Source: Frondihabitans sp. 762G35
GTDB taxonomy: Bacteria > Actinomycetota > Actinomycetes > Actinomycetales > Microbacteriaceae
NCBI RefSeq assembly: GCF_002074055.1
Contig: NZ_CP014619.1
Coordinates: 3,009,002 to 3,073,001, forward strand
Length of the DNA stretch: 64,000 nucleotides
Direction of reading: 5' to 3'
This document shows, piece after piece, positions 33,111-41,829 of this stretch. A model generated the notes under the pieces. The model made no database searches and had not been told where the DNA came from. It saw nothing but the letters and a program-made list of their open reading frames with translations. Numbering within the stretch: position 1 is the stretch's first letter; each line of letters starts with the position of its first letter. A program made the translations under genes and the position numbers.

Positions 33111-33868
33111 GACAGCGACAGTTTAGGGACTTCGTCGAGGATGCTCCGGACGGCCTCCGGATCGTGAGCGAATCGCCCGAGGAAGAGCCCGTCGACGGCG
33201 TCGCCGACCTCCGTGAGGAGGCCCGGGCCCGCGCTGCCGCCGTAGAGGACGCGCGAGCCCTGGCGCCCGGGGAGGCCGCGGAGGTGGGCGCCGAGGGCGA
33301 GGCCGACGTCCCGGACGTGAGCCACGGGGGCCGCCGTCGGCTGCCCGATCGCCCACACCGGCTCGTAGGCGACGACGAGCGGCCCCGTCAGGCTGAGCCG
33401 ATCGGACCCCGCGAGCGCGGCGCCGAGTTGCTGCAAGCACTCGGCGACCGCCGCCTCGGCACCCCCCTGCTCGACCTCTCCGAGGCAGACGAGCGGGGTG
33501 AGGCCGTTGCGGAAGGCGGCCGCGACCTTCCGGCCGATCTGCTCGTCGGTCTCGGCGAAGAGTCTCCGGCGCTCCGCGTGCCCGATCTCCGCGAGGGTGC
33601 AGCCGAGCTCGGCCAGGACGCTGCCGCTGACCTCGCCGGTGAACGCACCGGCGTCGTCCGTGGCGATGTCTTGCGCTCCGACCCCGACCACGGGGGCGAG
33701 AATCTCCCGGGTGGCGGGGATGGACGGGAACGTGGGCAGGACGAAGAGTTCGGCCGCCCCGCTGGCGATCGCCTCGTGGTCGTCCGCGATCGCCCGGACC
33801 GCACGGCACCACTCGATCGTCTGCGCGTGGCCGAAGTACATCTTGAGGCTCACGCCGATGAGCGTCAT
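33107..33868 (-). CDS. Triose-phosphate-isomerase-like enzyme (ketotetrose phosphate isomerase candidate)
   Basis: A 253-residue TIM-family protein with all catalytic residues: Lys in GVSLKMYFGH, His in LAEIGHAERRR, and Glu in VVAYEPVWAIGQPT; the phosphate loop VLYGGSAGPG is present. Sequence differs from housekeeping TPI (SLKMYFG instead of NWKMN). In tetritol pathways of mycobacteria and Brucella, TPI-like enzymes (LerI/EryH) convert L-erythrulose 1-phosphate to D-erythrulose 4-phosphate, the role proposed here from context with RpiB and a DhaK-type kinase. Confidence 0.85.
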   Translation of the reverse strand: MTLIGVSLKMYFGHAQTIEWCRAVRAIADDHEAIASGAAELFVLPTFPSIPATREILAPVVGVGAQDIATDDAGAFTGEVSGSVLAELGCTLAEIGHAERRRLFAETDEQIGRKVAAAFRNGLTPLVCLGEVEQGGAEAAVAECLQQLGAALAGSDRLSLTGPLVVAYEPVWAIGQPTAAPVAHVRDVGLALGAHLRGLPGRQGSRVLYGGSAGPGLLTEVGDAVDGLFLGRFAHDPEAVRSILDEVPKLSLS

Positions 33869-33878
33869 GCCGGCCGAG

Positions 33879-34337
33879 TCATCGCGCCTCGTAGGCGTCG
33901 ATCTCCCGCACCTTGTCGTTCGAGGCGCTGGAGGCGTCGAACTCGTAGGTGAGCCACTCGCGCACGTTCCTCCGAGCGAGCTCCAGGCCGACGACGCGCT
34001 GCCCCTGGCAGAGGACCTGGGCGTCGTTCGACAGGACGCTGCGTTCGACGCTGTAGCTGTCGTGCGCGGTGACGGCCCGGACGCCGCGGACCTTGTTGGC
34101 GGCGATGGCGACACCGAGACCGGTCCCGCAGAACAGGATCGCGCGGTCGACCTCCCCGCTCGCGACGAGCTCCGCCGCCGCCGTCGCGACCGTCGGATAG
34201 TTGGTCCCGCCCGACGCGTCCACGCCCACGTCGACGACCGACACCACCCGCTCGCTGGTCTCGAGATCCCGCTTGACGGCCTCCTTGTAGTCGAAGCCCG
34301 CGTCATCGGAACCGATGGCCACTCTCCACGTCTTCAT
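33879..34337 (-). CDS. RpiB/LacA-family sugar-phosphate isomerase (D-erythrulose 4-phosphate isomerase candidate)
   Basis: A 152-residue RpiB-like protein: [20 protein letters not shown] (catalytic Asp region), [20 protein letters not shown] with the catalytic Cys, then [19 protein letters not shown]. In the erythritol and threitol pathways an RpiB homologue (DerI/EryI) makes D-erythrose 4-phosphate. Its ATG overlaps the kinase stop and it sits 10 bases before the TPI-like gene, so the three catabolic steps are translationally linked. Confidence 0.88.
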   Translation of the reverse strand: MKTWRVAIGSDDAGFDYKEAVKRDLETSERVVSVVDVGVDASGGTNYPTVATAAAELVASGEVDRAILFCGTGLGVAIAANKVRGVRAVTAHDSYSVERSVLSNDAQVLCQGQRVVGLELARRNVREWLTYEFDASSASNDKVREIDAYEAR

Positions 34338-36091
34338 CGTTCTCCTGCCGCTTCGTCTTCCGGTCGGTGGTCGAGGTGCTCGGAGACGGCCCGGGCGATG
34401 GCCGCGAACGACACCGCGCCGGGATCCTGCGAGCCGACGGCCTTGTCGCCGTGCGTCCGCGCGCGCCCCAGCCGGGGAGTGAGGGCCGCCGTCGACTCCG
34501 CGCCGCGTGTAGCCGCTTCCGCCGCGATCCGCCACGCGGCGGCGACGTCGGAGCCCGAGTCGACCTCCGCGGCCAGAGCGTCGGCGAAGGGGACCAGGGC
34601 GTCGACCATGGTCTTGTCGCCCACGGCCGCCTTCCCGACGGTCATGACGGCCTCCCGCCCCCGCGAGACGCCCTCCGCGATCTGCGAGGCGAGCGGCGAG
34701 GCCGCGTCGGACAGCTCGCCGGCGAGGCTCCGGAGGAGGACTCCCCACAGCGCCCCCGACGTCCCGCCGGCGCGGTCGGCCCAGGCCTCGGCCGCGGCGG
34801 TGAGGACCGTGCGGGCCCCTGCTCCTGCGGTCGTGGCCGTCTCCGCCGCGGCGAGTGCCGCCCGGGCGCCGCGCTGCATACCGATCCCGTGGTCGCCGTC
34901 GCCGGCGATCGAGTCGAGGTGGCCCCATTCCACGGTGTCGCGATCGGCGGTGGCGACGATCGTCTCGAGGATCGAGGTGATTTGACGGGCCGCGTCGCGC
35001 GACTCGGGGGACGACTCCGGCACGACCTCCGGACCGGACGCCGTCGAATCGGGCGAGTCCACGAGGGCGGAGTCGTCGGCGACGGAGCCGCGGGTCAGGG
35101 CGGGGGTGTCGGCGGGCGCGGTCCAGAGGCGTTCGAGTTCGTCGTCGAGCCAGAGAAGGGTCAGGGAGGCACCCGCCATGTCGAAGCTGGTGCAGAACTC
35201 GCCCACCTGAGGGTCGACGATGGTGAGCCCCCGCTCCTCGAGGAGGGCCGCGACGCGGCGGTAGACGATGAAGAGCTCTTCGGTCTTGACGGACCCGAGA
35301 CCATTCAGGAGAGGCACGACTCGAGCACCGTCCAGATCGACACCGTCGGGGATCTCGGCCTCCGCGAGGAGCGTGTCGACGAACAGCGCCGCGAGGCCGT
35401 CGGCCGTGGGGATGTCCGTCTCGTCGATCCCCGGTTCGCCGTGGATCCCGAGCCCGACGGCCATGCGACCCTCCGGGACGGAGAAGAGCGGCTCGTCGGC
35501 GCCCGGCAGCGTGCAGCCGGTGAAGGCGACACCCATCGACCGGGTCCGGTCGTTGGCCGAGATCGCGACGCGCTCGACGTCGTCGAGGTCCAGCCCCTCG
35601 GCAGCGGCGGCGCCGGCCACCTTGAACACCGTCAGGTCGCCCGCGATGCCCCGGCGGCTGGAGCGCTCCTCGGGGCGAGCGCTGAAGACGTCGTCGGTGA
35701 CGAGGACGGTGCGGCACTCGATCCCGTCCGCGGCCACGGCCTCCTGCGCCGCGGTGAAGTTGAGGACGTCGCCCGCGTAGTTGCCGTAGCTGAGGAGGAC
35801 TCCTCCCCCGCGCTCGCTGGCGCGGATGACGGATTCGACCTGCACCGACGACGGCGACGAGAAGAGGTTGCCCATGGCCGCTCCGTGGGCGAGGCCCGGG
35901 CCGACGAGGCCTCCGAAGGCGGGGTAGTGGCCGGATCCGCCGCCGATCACCAGGGCGACGCCGGGCTCCGACGAGCGAGTCGCCCGCGTCACTCCCCCGC
36001 GGACCTGCTTGACGTAGGTGCGATTGGCGAGGACGAAACCCTCGATCATCTCGTCGACGAAATCGCCGGGTTCATTCCACAGTCGCGTCAC
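34334..36091 (-). CDS. Fused DhaK-DhaL kinase (erythrulose/dihydroxyacetone kinase)
   Basis: A 585-residue ATP-dependent kinase. DhaK domain, residues 1-330: [20 protein letters not shown] and [14 protein letters not shown], with the His that binds the keto substrate covalently. A linker of about 50 Ser/Asp-rich residues follows, then DhaL, about 385-575: [20 protein letters not shown] with the nucleotide-binding Asp residues and [15 protein letters not shown]. Single-chain forms phosphorylate dihydroxyacetone or, in tetritol loci, L-erythrulose. GTG start with GGAGGAG upstream is preferred over a TTG 12 codons earlier. First gene of the operon. Confidence 0.92.
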   Translation of the reverse strand: MTRLWNEPGDFVDEMIEGFVLANRTYVKQVRGGVTRATRSSEPGVALVIGGGSGHYPAFGGLVGPGLAHGAAMGNLFSSPSSVQVESVIRASERGGGVLLSYGNYAGDVLNFTAAQEAVAADGIECRTVLVTDDVFSARPEERSSRRGIAGDLTVFKVAGAAAAEGLDLDDVERVAISANDRTRSMGVAFTGCTLPGADEPLFSVPEGRMAVGLGIHGEPGIDETDIPTADGLAALFVDTLLAEAEIPDGVDLDGARVVPLLNGLGSVKTEELFIVYRRVAALLEERGLTIVDPQVGEFCTSFDMAGASLTLLWLDDELERLWTAPADTPALTRGSVADDSALVDSPDSTASGPEVVPESSPESRDAARQITSILETIVATADRDTVEWGHLDSIAGDGDHGIGMQRGARAALAAAETATTAGAGARTVLTAAAEAWADRAGGTSGALWGVLLRSLAGELSDAASPLASQIAEGVSRGREAVMTVGKAAVGDKTMVDALVPFADALAAEVDSGSDVAAAWRIAAEAATRGAESTAALTPRLGRARTHGDKAVGSQDPGAVSFAAIARAVSEHLDHRPEDEAAGER

Positions 36092-36129
36092 GTGTGCTCC
36101 TCCATTGGACCAGGTGTGAATGCGCAAGA

Positions 36130-36141
36130 TCCTACAGGATC
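36130..36141. promoter_or_regulatory. Candidate GntR operator, copy 2
   Basis: TCCTACAGGATC within the perfect-armed GATCCTACAGGATC, 38 bases before the kinase GTG. Differs at one base from the element at 30399-30410 between the other two transcription units of the locus. Confidence 0.6.
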
Positions 36142-36199
36142 GAGGAAAGAGGCGCGAGAGCGCAGTTGCGTCGCGACGACCCGGCTCCGGAAACAGGCA

Positions 36200-36229
36200 G
36201 GCCCTCCGGCTCCGAAGAGCCGAAGGGCC
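36200..36229 (-). terminator. Hairpin downstream of the sigma fragment
   Basis: A 13-bp stem with one mismatch (GGCCCTCCGGCTC against GAGCCGAAGGGCC) and a CGAA loop, 150 bases after the end of the leftward Nit1C arm and before the kinase operon promoter. It probably ends the nitrilase operon. Confidence 0.6.
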
Positions 36230-36378
36230 GCGGCCATCCCAGAAGAGGAAACCGGATCAGGAGAATCCCCTCGCGACGTGCCAGCCGGTTACCATCCGGC
36301 AGGGTCAGGTTAGAGCGTTTCCATCGGAAGCGTGCTGACAATTCTCGATGCCGAGTCGCCGTGCCGCCGCGCCGACGG

Positions 36379-36726
36379 TCAGAGCGCTTCGACGGCGCGG
36401 ATCCGCTCGACGGCACGGCGCTGCGCGATGGCGAGCATCCAGCTCAGGGCGTCGCCCCGACCGGCGTCGTAGCGAGGGGCGTGCCGCCAGAGCTCGAGGT
36501 ACGCCTCCTGGGCGACCTCCTCGGACTGCGCGGGGTCGCGGACGGAGCGCGTCACGAGGCCGAGCACGCGCGCGGCCGTCCGATCGTAGAGGGCGGCGAA
36601 GGCGCGGCGATCACCGCGTCCGGCCAGGGCGAGGAGATCGTCGACGGTGATGACCGTCGAGGATCCGGTGCCGCTGCCGGGTGAGGCGGAAGCGGTGCTG
36701 CCTGAAGAAGCTGCGCGAGAGGTCAT
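36379..36726 (-). CDS. Sigma-factor fragment containing only region 2
   Basis: A 115-residue protein: a Ser/Gly-rich N-terminus of about 30 residues, then sigma-70 region 2 (RRAFAALYDRTAARVLGLVT, SEEVAQEAYLELWRHAPRYD, ALSWMLAIAQRRAVERIR) as in SigK-type ECF factors. It stops where region 4 should begin, and no region 4 is seen in other frames downstream. So it is either a remnant or a product acting without region 4. It lies 84 bases after the second nitrilase-like gene, same strand, and may be the last gene of that operon. Confidence 0.75.
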   Translation of the reverse strand: MTSRAASSGSTASASPGSGTGSSTVITVDDLLALAGRGDRRAFAALYDRTAARVLGLVTRSVRDPAQSEEVAQEAYLELWRHAPRYDAGRGDALSWMLAIAQRRAVERIRAVEAL

Positions 36727-36810
36727 GCGTCCCTGGGTCGTCGACTGCACCGGAAGGGGCAGGGCCTCGAAATGGATCCGCGGGGGGAGAACCCCTCGCT
36801 TCCTCGGACC

Positions 36811-37692
36811 CTACGCACGCCCCGGGGATCGTGTCGCCCCCACAACGGGGGTGTCCGACCCGTATGCGGCCTCCACCCGGTCGCGGAGGTGGTTCATCGT
36901 GCGCCGGGCCCGTGCCACCCCCGCCTCCACGTCGACCGTCGCCTCGGCCAGGCCGCCCTTCGCCCAGGTCTTCGACACGATCTCGCCCGCCGGGTCGACG
37001 ATCTTCGCCTGACCCAGGAAGCGCAGCCCGCCCAGCACGCCGGTCTGGTTGGACGAGACGAGGTAGACCTGGTTCTCGGCCGCTCGGGCGCAGTCGTAGA
37101 GGTCGAACAGGTGGGCCTGGCGGTCGTTGCGGAGGCGGTCCGAGCGGTCGGTGATGCTCGCCGGCCACGCGCTCAGGCAGGCGAGGATGGTCGCGCCGTC
37201 CAGGGCCAGGGTGCGCGCCGACTCCGGGTAGGTCTTGTCGAAGTCGATCAGCATGCCCAGACGCCCAACGGGGGTGTCGAAGGCCGCGAAGGAGCGTCCG
37301 GCCCGGTAGACCTCCGACTCGCCGAGGGGCAGGTGCACCTTGCGGTGGGTGCCGAGGACGCCGCCGCCCTGCACGCACACGGCCGTGTTGTAGTGGACCT
37401 CGGCGCCGCCCTCGAGCGCGCGCTCGGCGACGCCGAAGCAGACCACCATGTCGCCGGCCAGCTCGGCGACCGCCTGGATCTCGGGGCCGTCCAGCTCGAC
37501 GGCCGGGGGGAGCTCGCCGGTACCCGGATGCACGAGGTCGGAGAGGTAGCCGCCGAGCGTCGCATCCGGCAGGACGAAGAGGTCGGTGCCGCGATCGCGC
37601 GCCTGCTCGATCATGCCGGAGAGCTTGACCAGGGTCCTGTCGATGTCGCGGCCGAAGTGCGCGGCCACGGCGCCCATCGTGATCGATCCCAT
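36811..37692 (-). CDS. Nitrilase-fold protein lacking catalytic Cys and Glu
   Basis: A 293-residue carbon-nitrogen hydrolase homologue, clearly related to the Nit6803-type nitrilase at 41822-42727 (shared DTPVGRxGM, YPE/FPE-AARxLALDGA, SNQxG, NHLRDR-like end). The catalytic Glu of LPEAAIGGYL is Asp here (FVLPDATLGGYL, D43), the Lys is kept (HRKVHLPLGE, K118), and the nucleophile Cys of QICYDK is Asp (LIDFDK, D150). Chemistry through a thiol is therefore impossible; a regulatory, structural or binding role is inferred. The ATG with AAGGTGA upstream is preferred over a GTG three codons earlier. Confidence 0.88.
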   Translation of the reverse strand: MGSITMGAVAAHFGRDIDRTLVKLSGMIEQARDRGTDLFVLPDATLGGYLSDLVHPGTGELPPAVELDGPEIQAVAELAGDMVVCFGVAERALEGGAEVHYNTAVCVQGGGVLGTHRKVHLPLGESEVYRAGRSFAAFDTPVGRLGMLIDFDKTYPESARTLALDGATILACLSAWPASITDRSDRLRNDRQAHLFDLYDCARAAENQVYLVSSNQTGVLGGLRFLGQAKIVDPAGEIVSKTWAKGGLAEATVDVEAGVARARRTMNHLRDRVEAAYGSDTPVVGATRSPGRA

Positions 37693-37702
37693 GGCGGTCA
37701 CC

Positions 37703-39160
37703 TTAGCCGGAGGCGCGGAAGCGCCCGGCCTCCACGAGGGCGCGGAACGTACGACGGCTCGTCTTGCCCGCGTCGCTGCGAACGGGCTCCCGCGTGAGGT
37801 GGACGGCGGCGGGTCGACGCTCCCGGTCGATCCGCTCCTGCACCCAGGCCAGGAGCTCCGCCGCCTCGACGTCCGACTCGGCCACGTCGGCGACCACCTC
37901 GATCCGCTGCCCGAGGTCGTCGTCGGCGATCCCGACCGCGACGGCGGACCGCACGGCCGGGTGCTCCTCCATCACGCGCTCGACCTCGACCGGGTGGACG
38001 GTCACGCCGCCGCGATTGATGGTGTCGTCGGCGCGATCCTCGACGTGGAGGTAGCCGTCGGCGTCGACGTGACCGAGGTCGCCCAGGGTGTCCCAGCCGT
38101 CGTCGGTGCGTCGCCCCGCGGCTCCGACGTAGCGGTAAGTGGGCCCGCCCTCGCGGTGCATCCAGATGGTCCCCGATTCCCCCGTGGCGACCGGCTGCCC
38201 CGACGGCGAGCGGATCGACAGCGTCGTGCCGCCGATCGGGCGGCCGACGCTCCCGGGGTGCGCCGCCCACTCGTCCCCGCGCATCATGACGAGCCCGTTC
38301 GACTCGCTCCCCGCGTAGACCTCGACGAGGGTCGACGCGCCGACCCAGTCGGCGAAGGCCCGCTTCACCGACGGCGCGCACGGGGCACCCAGGTGCAGCA
38401 CCGTCCCCAGCGACGACAGGTCGGCGCCGGCCCGTTCGGCCTCCGGCAGCCGGAGGAGACGACTCATCATCGTCGGCACGAGGAGCGCCCACGTCACCCG
38501 GTGCTCGGCGATCGCCCGGAGCACGCGCCTCTCCTCGAACCGCGGCAGGATCACGAGGGTCGCCCCGGTCATCAGCGCCCGGAACGAGTAGGTGAACGTC
38601 GCGGAGTGGACCAGCGGCCCGGAGACGAGGTGGACGCCGCCGACGGGGAGGAACTCGGCGACCGGGCGCGACGGATCCTGCAGCGCCGGGGCCGTCGCCA
38701 GGACGATCTTCGGCGGCCCCGTGCTGCCGGAGGAGGTGGGCGCCTTCCACGACGCGGCCCAGGCGTCCGCGAGCGGACCGTCCGACAGCGCAGGATCGGG
38801 CGCGAAGCCGGGCGGGATGCAAGGGCCCGCGACCTCGAAGCCGACGACCAGGGCAGGGCGGGCCAGCTCGACCAGCGCCTCCCGCTCGCGCGTGTCGAGG
38901 CCGGTCGAGACCGGCTGCGGCGTCGCCCCCAGCTTCCAGATCGCGCACACCGCGACGACGAGCTCGACGGAGTTGGGCAGGGAGACCGTCACGAGGTCGT
39001 CCCGACCGACGCCGAGGGCCGCGTAGGCGCGGGCGAGCCGGTTCGAGCGGAGGTCGAGGTCGCGGGCCGTCAACCGGGTGTCGTCGTCGATCGCGACGAC
39101 GCGGGCCGGATCCTGCTCAGCCAGCGAGGTGATGATCCGCGAGATCGAGAGCCTGGCCAT
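37703..39160 (-). CDS. AMP-forming acyl-CoA synthetase/ligase family protein
   Basis: A 485-residue adenylate-forming enzyme: P-loop TSSGSTGPPKIVLATA, then EVYAGSESNGLVMM, GWDTLGDLGHVDADGYLHVE and the C-terminal AGKTSRRTFRALV with the catalytic Lys. It would activate a carboxylic acid as acyl-AMP and pass it to CoA or an amine. Overlaps the glycosyltransferase gene by 44 bases and is followed 10 bases later by the inactive nitrilase paralogue, so it belongs to the Nit1C leftward operon. Substrate unknown; a nitrilase-derived acid is one option. Confidence 0.85.
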   Translation of the reverse strand: MARLSISRIITSLAEQDPARVVAIDDDTRLTARDLDLRSNRLARAYAALGVGRDDLVTVSLPNSVELVVAVCAIWKLGATPQPVSTGLDTREREALVELARPALVVGFEVAGPCIPPGFAPDPALSDGPLADAWAASWKAPTSSGSTGPPKIVLATAPALQDPSRPVAEFLPVGGVHLVSGPLVHSATFTYSFRALMTGATLVILPRFEERRVLRAIAEHRVTWALLVPTMMSRLLRLPEAERAGADLSSLGTVLHLGAPCAPSVKRAFADWVGASTLVEVYAGSESNGLVMMRGDEWAAHPGSVGRPIGGTTLSIRSPSGQPVATGESGTIWMHREGGPTYRYVGAAGRRTDDGWDTLGDLGHVDADGYLHVEDRADDTINRGGVTVHPVEVERVMEEHPAVRSAVAVGIADDDLGQRIEVVADVAESDVEAAELLAWVQERIDRERRPAAVHLTREPVRSDAGKTSRRTFRALVEAGRFRASG

Positions 39161-40220
39161 GGTCGCCTCCCCCGGCGAGCCGTCGGTAGAAGCTCTCGTG
39201 TCGGGACGCGACGTCGTCCCAGTCGTGCGAGCGGGCGAGCCGCATCCCGAGGGCGGGAGCAGGGGCGTCACCTGACAGGACCCGCTCCAGGGCGGCGGTG
39301 ATCGCCGGCACGTCGGCGGCGTAGGTCACCGCGTCGCCGAAGACCTCGCGGAGGACGGGGAGGTCCCGCGCCACGACCGGCACGCCGGCGGCGAGCGCCT
39401 CCATGGCGGCCAGCCCGAAGCCCTCCTTCGTCGACACGAACGCGAGCGCCGAGGCTCCGGCGACGAGCGGGGCGACGTCCGCCTCGTCGAGGACGCCGAG
39501 GATCTCGACGGGTAGGCCCAGCTCGGCGAGGCGCCGGTCGAACGCCTCGCGGTAGGGGCGGTAGTCGAAGAGGGTCTCGCCGCCGCCGAAGACCAGTCGC
39601 GCGCCGGAGACCCCGGCCATCGCCTCCAGCAGGTCGAGACTGCCCTTCCGCGGCTCGATGCCGCCCAGCGCAAGGACGTAGGGGCCGAACCGCTCCCGGA
39701 AGGGCGAGCCGTCGGCCTCCGCGAAGCGCGCGGCGTCGACCCCGTTCGGGATGACCGTCGGCACGAGGCCCCAGCCCGCCTCGACCTCGGCGGCGACCGC
39801 CGCGGAGACGCAGAGGCGGGCGATCGGCTCCCGGATCGCGCGGTCGTGGCAGGCCACGAGCTCGGGGGTCGTGAACTCGTCGAGGTGGTGGATGGTCCGG
39901 ATGCAGCGGCCGACCGCGTTCGCCGAGATGCAGTCCTGCGCGTGCACGACGTCGTGGTCGTCGGGCTCGAAGGCGTCCCGCATCGTCTCGATGGACCGCC
40001 GGATGCGCGCACCGACGTCCTCGCCCGTCCGCTCGGGGAACGGCACGACCCGGATCGACACCGCGGGGTCGACGTCGCGGAAGAACACGTCGTCGCCGCC
40101 GCGCCCGAGCGTCCACACGGTGACCTCGTGTCCGCGGCGAGCGAGCGCCTCGGCGAGGGCCAACGTGTGGACGACGCCGCCGCGGGGCTTCGTGGAGTAG
40201 GTCACCTGAGCGATGCGCAT
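39117..40220 (-). CDS. MSMEG_0565-family glycosyltransferase (GT4 type)
   Basis: A 367-residue GT-B fold protein. MRIAQVTYSTKPRGGVVHTL begins the N-terminal Rossmann domain; VIPNGVDAARF and GGIEPRKGSLDLLEAM open the C-terminal domain; STKEGFGLAAMEALAAG holds the E-x7-E motif of retaining GT4 enzymes. Family members of this type sit beside MSMEG_0569-0572 genes in mycobacteria. It would transfer an NDP-sugar to an unknown acceptor. Eight bases after the flavoprotein gene. Confidence 0.85.
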   Translation of the reverse strand: MRIAQVTYSTKPRGGVVHTLALAEALARRGHEVTVWTLGRGGDDVFFRDVDPAVSIRVVPFPERTGEDVGARIRRSIETMRDAFEPDDHDVVHAQDCISANAVGRCIRTIHHLDEFTTPELVACHDRAIREPIARLCVSAAVAAEVEAGWGLVPTVIPNGVDAARFAEADGSPFRERFGPYVLALGGIEPRKGSLDLLEAMAGVSGARLVFGGGETLFDYRPYREAFDRRLAELGLPVEILGVLDEADVAPLVAGASALAFVSTKEGFGLAAMEALAAGVPVVARDLPVLREVFGDAVTYAADVPAITAALERVLSGDAPAPALGMRLARSHDWDDVASRHESFYRRLAGGGDHGQALDLADHHLAG

Positions 40221-40228
40221 GCCCTCAG

Positions 40229-41542
40229 TCAACCCGAGACGGGCTCGCGCTCGAACAGGGCGGGCGCCTCGTGCGTCAGGATGCGCGACGCCAGGTGCTC
40301 GGCGTCGCGCGCGACGGCGGCGAACCGGCCCGAGCCCCAGGTGTGGAGCCACGGCAGTCCGAGGAAGTAGAGGCCCGGCGCCGACGTCACCCCGCGACGA
40401 TGGGTCGGGTGCCCGGCGCCGTCGAAGACGCCGACCTGGATCCACTCGTAGTCGGAGCGGAAGCCGACCGCCCAGACGATGCTCGCGATGCCTGCCGCGT
40501 CGAGGTCGAGCGCCTCGACCTCCCGCTCCGGCCGCCAGACCGGCGAGTAGCGGGCCTCGGTGGGCGCGTCGATCCCGGCCCGCTCGATGTACTCGTCGAT
40601 GTTGGTCTTGATCGACTCCATGACGGAGTCGGCGTGGTCGAGCGAGGCCTCCGCCGTCGGCGTGAAGCCGAGGGCGGTGCCCTCGACCGTCGTCATCCGG
40701 CCGTAGAGAGCCATGCCGTCCCTGGCGAACGCGCGGAGGTCGATGTCGCGGCCGCCGTCGCGCCCCGTCATGTAGTGGTTCGTCGACTCCCGCTTCGTGA
40801 GCCCGCCGACCTGCGCCTCGACGGGGATGTCGTAGACGCCCATCTCGTCGAGCCAGTCGATGCAGTCGCGCCCGCGGTAGAAACGGGCGCACCGGGGCGC
40901 GGAGCCGAGGGCGAGGTGGACCCGCTTGCCGGCGAGGAAGAGGTCCTCGGCGATCTGCGCGCCGGACTGCCCGGAGCCGACGACGAGCACGCCGCCCTCG
41001 GGGAGCGCCTCGGGCGAGCGGTAGTCGGCCGAGTGCACCTGCACGATGTGGGGGGCGACGCGGCCGGCCGCGGCGGGCAGGACCGGGCGGTGGTAGCCGC
41101 CGGTCGCGACGACCACCTGGTCGGCGGTCAGGGTGCCCTGGTCGGTGACCACCTCGTATCCTGCCCGCCCCTCGCGCAGCCGGGTCACGAGGACCCCCTC
41201 GACGACGGGCGCCGCGAAGCTCCGGGCGTAGCGCCGGATCCAGGCGTGCACCTCGTCGCGCTTCATGAAGCCCGTCGGATCGTCGCCGTCGTAGGGGTAG
41301 CCGGGCAGCCGGCACTGCCAGTTGGGGGTCACCAGGGTGAAGGCGTTCCAGCGCCGATCGATCCAGTCGTGGGCGATCGTGTCGCGCTCGAGCACGACGT
41401 GGTCGGTGCCCGCGCGGGTCAGGTGCCAGCTCAGCGAGAGGCCGGCCTGGCCGCCGCCGATGATCGCGACGTCGACGTGGGAGCCGTCGACCACGCGGCG
41501 GCGGGGTGCGCCTTCGGTGTCGGTGCGGGCGTCCGGGATCAT
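40229..41542 (-). CDS. MSMEG_0569-family flavin-dependent oxidoreductase
   Basis: A 437-residue flavoprotein monooxygenase-like enzyme: FAD motif DVAIIGGGQAGLSLSWHL, NADPH motif VVGSGQSGAQIAEDLFLA and the C-terminal FLGLPWLHTWGSGRFAAVAR. It corresponds to NitH of the Nit1C cluster. Predicted to oxidise or hydroxylate the pathway intermediate with NADPH and O2. Its ATG overlaps the MSMEG_0570 stop by four bases. Confidence 0.9.
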   Translation of the reverse strand: MIPDARTDTEGAPRRRVVDGSHVDVAIIGGGQAGLSLSWHLTRAGTDHVVLERDTIAHDWIDRRWNAFTLVTPNWQCRLPGYPYDGDDPTGFMKRDEVHAWIRRYARSFAAPVVEGVLVTRLREGRAGYEVVTDQGTLTADQVVVATGGYHRPVLPAAAGRVAPHIVQVHSADYRSPEALPEGGVLVVGSGQSGAQIAEDLFLAGKRVHLALGSAPRCARFYRGRDCIDWLDEMGVYDIPVEAQVGGLTKRESTNHYMTGRDGGRDIDLRAFARDGMALYGRMTTVEGTALGFTPTAEASLDHADSVMESIKTNIDEYIERAGIDAPTEARYSPVWRPEREVEALDLDAAGIASIVWAVGFRSDYEWIQVGVFDGAGHPTHRRGVTSAPGLYFLGLPWLHTWGSGRFAAVARDAEHLASRILTHEAPALFEREPVSG

Positions 41543-41829
41543 GCGGGGAGCCCTGGTTCCATCCGGAGGATCTCCACCGATCCGACCGCGAAGGCCGAGG
41601 CGGCGGAGCGGATCTCGTCGGCCTGCGCGAGAGCCGAGGTGCAGGCGAAGCCGTAGCGCTCGGCGACGCGGACGCTGGCGACCCCGAGCGCCTCCGTCGA
41701 GCGCGAGACGAACTCGTCGACCGGATAGACGCCGCCGGTCGTCAGGTAGTCGTGCATCACGAGGCTCGGCGAGTAGCACGACGCCTCAGTGCCGTCGGGC
41801 CAGCGCACCAGGAAGGTCATCTCAGGCAT
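41539..41829 (-). CDS. MSMEG_0570-family nitrogen starvation response protein
   Basis: A 96-residue protein (MTFLVRWPDGTEASCYSPSL, then YPVDEFVSRSTEALGVASVR and RYGFACTSALAQADEI). It corresponds to NitG, a small protein of unknown function always found beside this nitrilase. The ATG at 41829 has AGGAG eight bases upstream and overlaps the nitrilase stop by eight bases; a second ATG three codons later is possible. Confidence 0.9.
   Translation of the reverse strand: MPEMTFLVRWPDGTEASCYSPSLVMHDYLTTGGVYPVDEFVSRSTEALGVASVRVAERYGFACTSALAQADEIRSAASAFAVGSVEILRMEPGLPA

Noticed and set aside
33879-35717. Long leftward frame across rpiB and the kinase in another phase
   Set aside because: Only its end coincides with RpiB; the rest is Arg-rich shadow sequence over the DhaK-DhaL coding frame.
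36285-36335. Possible thiamine-pyrophosphate-type riboswitch upstream of the kinase operon
   Set aside because: A CCGGTTACCATCCGG-like segment drew attention, but the conserved TPP core and a matching folding order are absent, and it lies upstream of the operator rather than in the leader.
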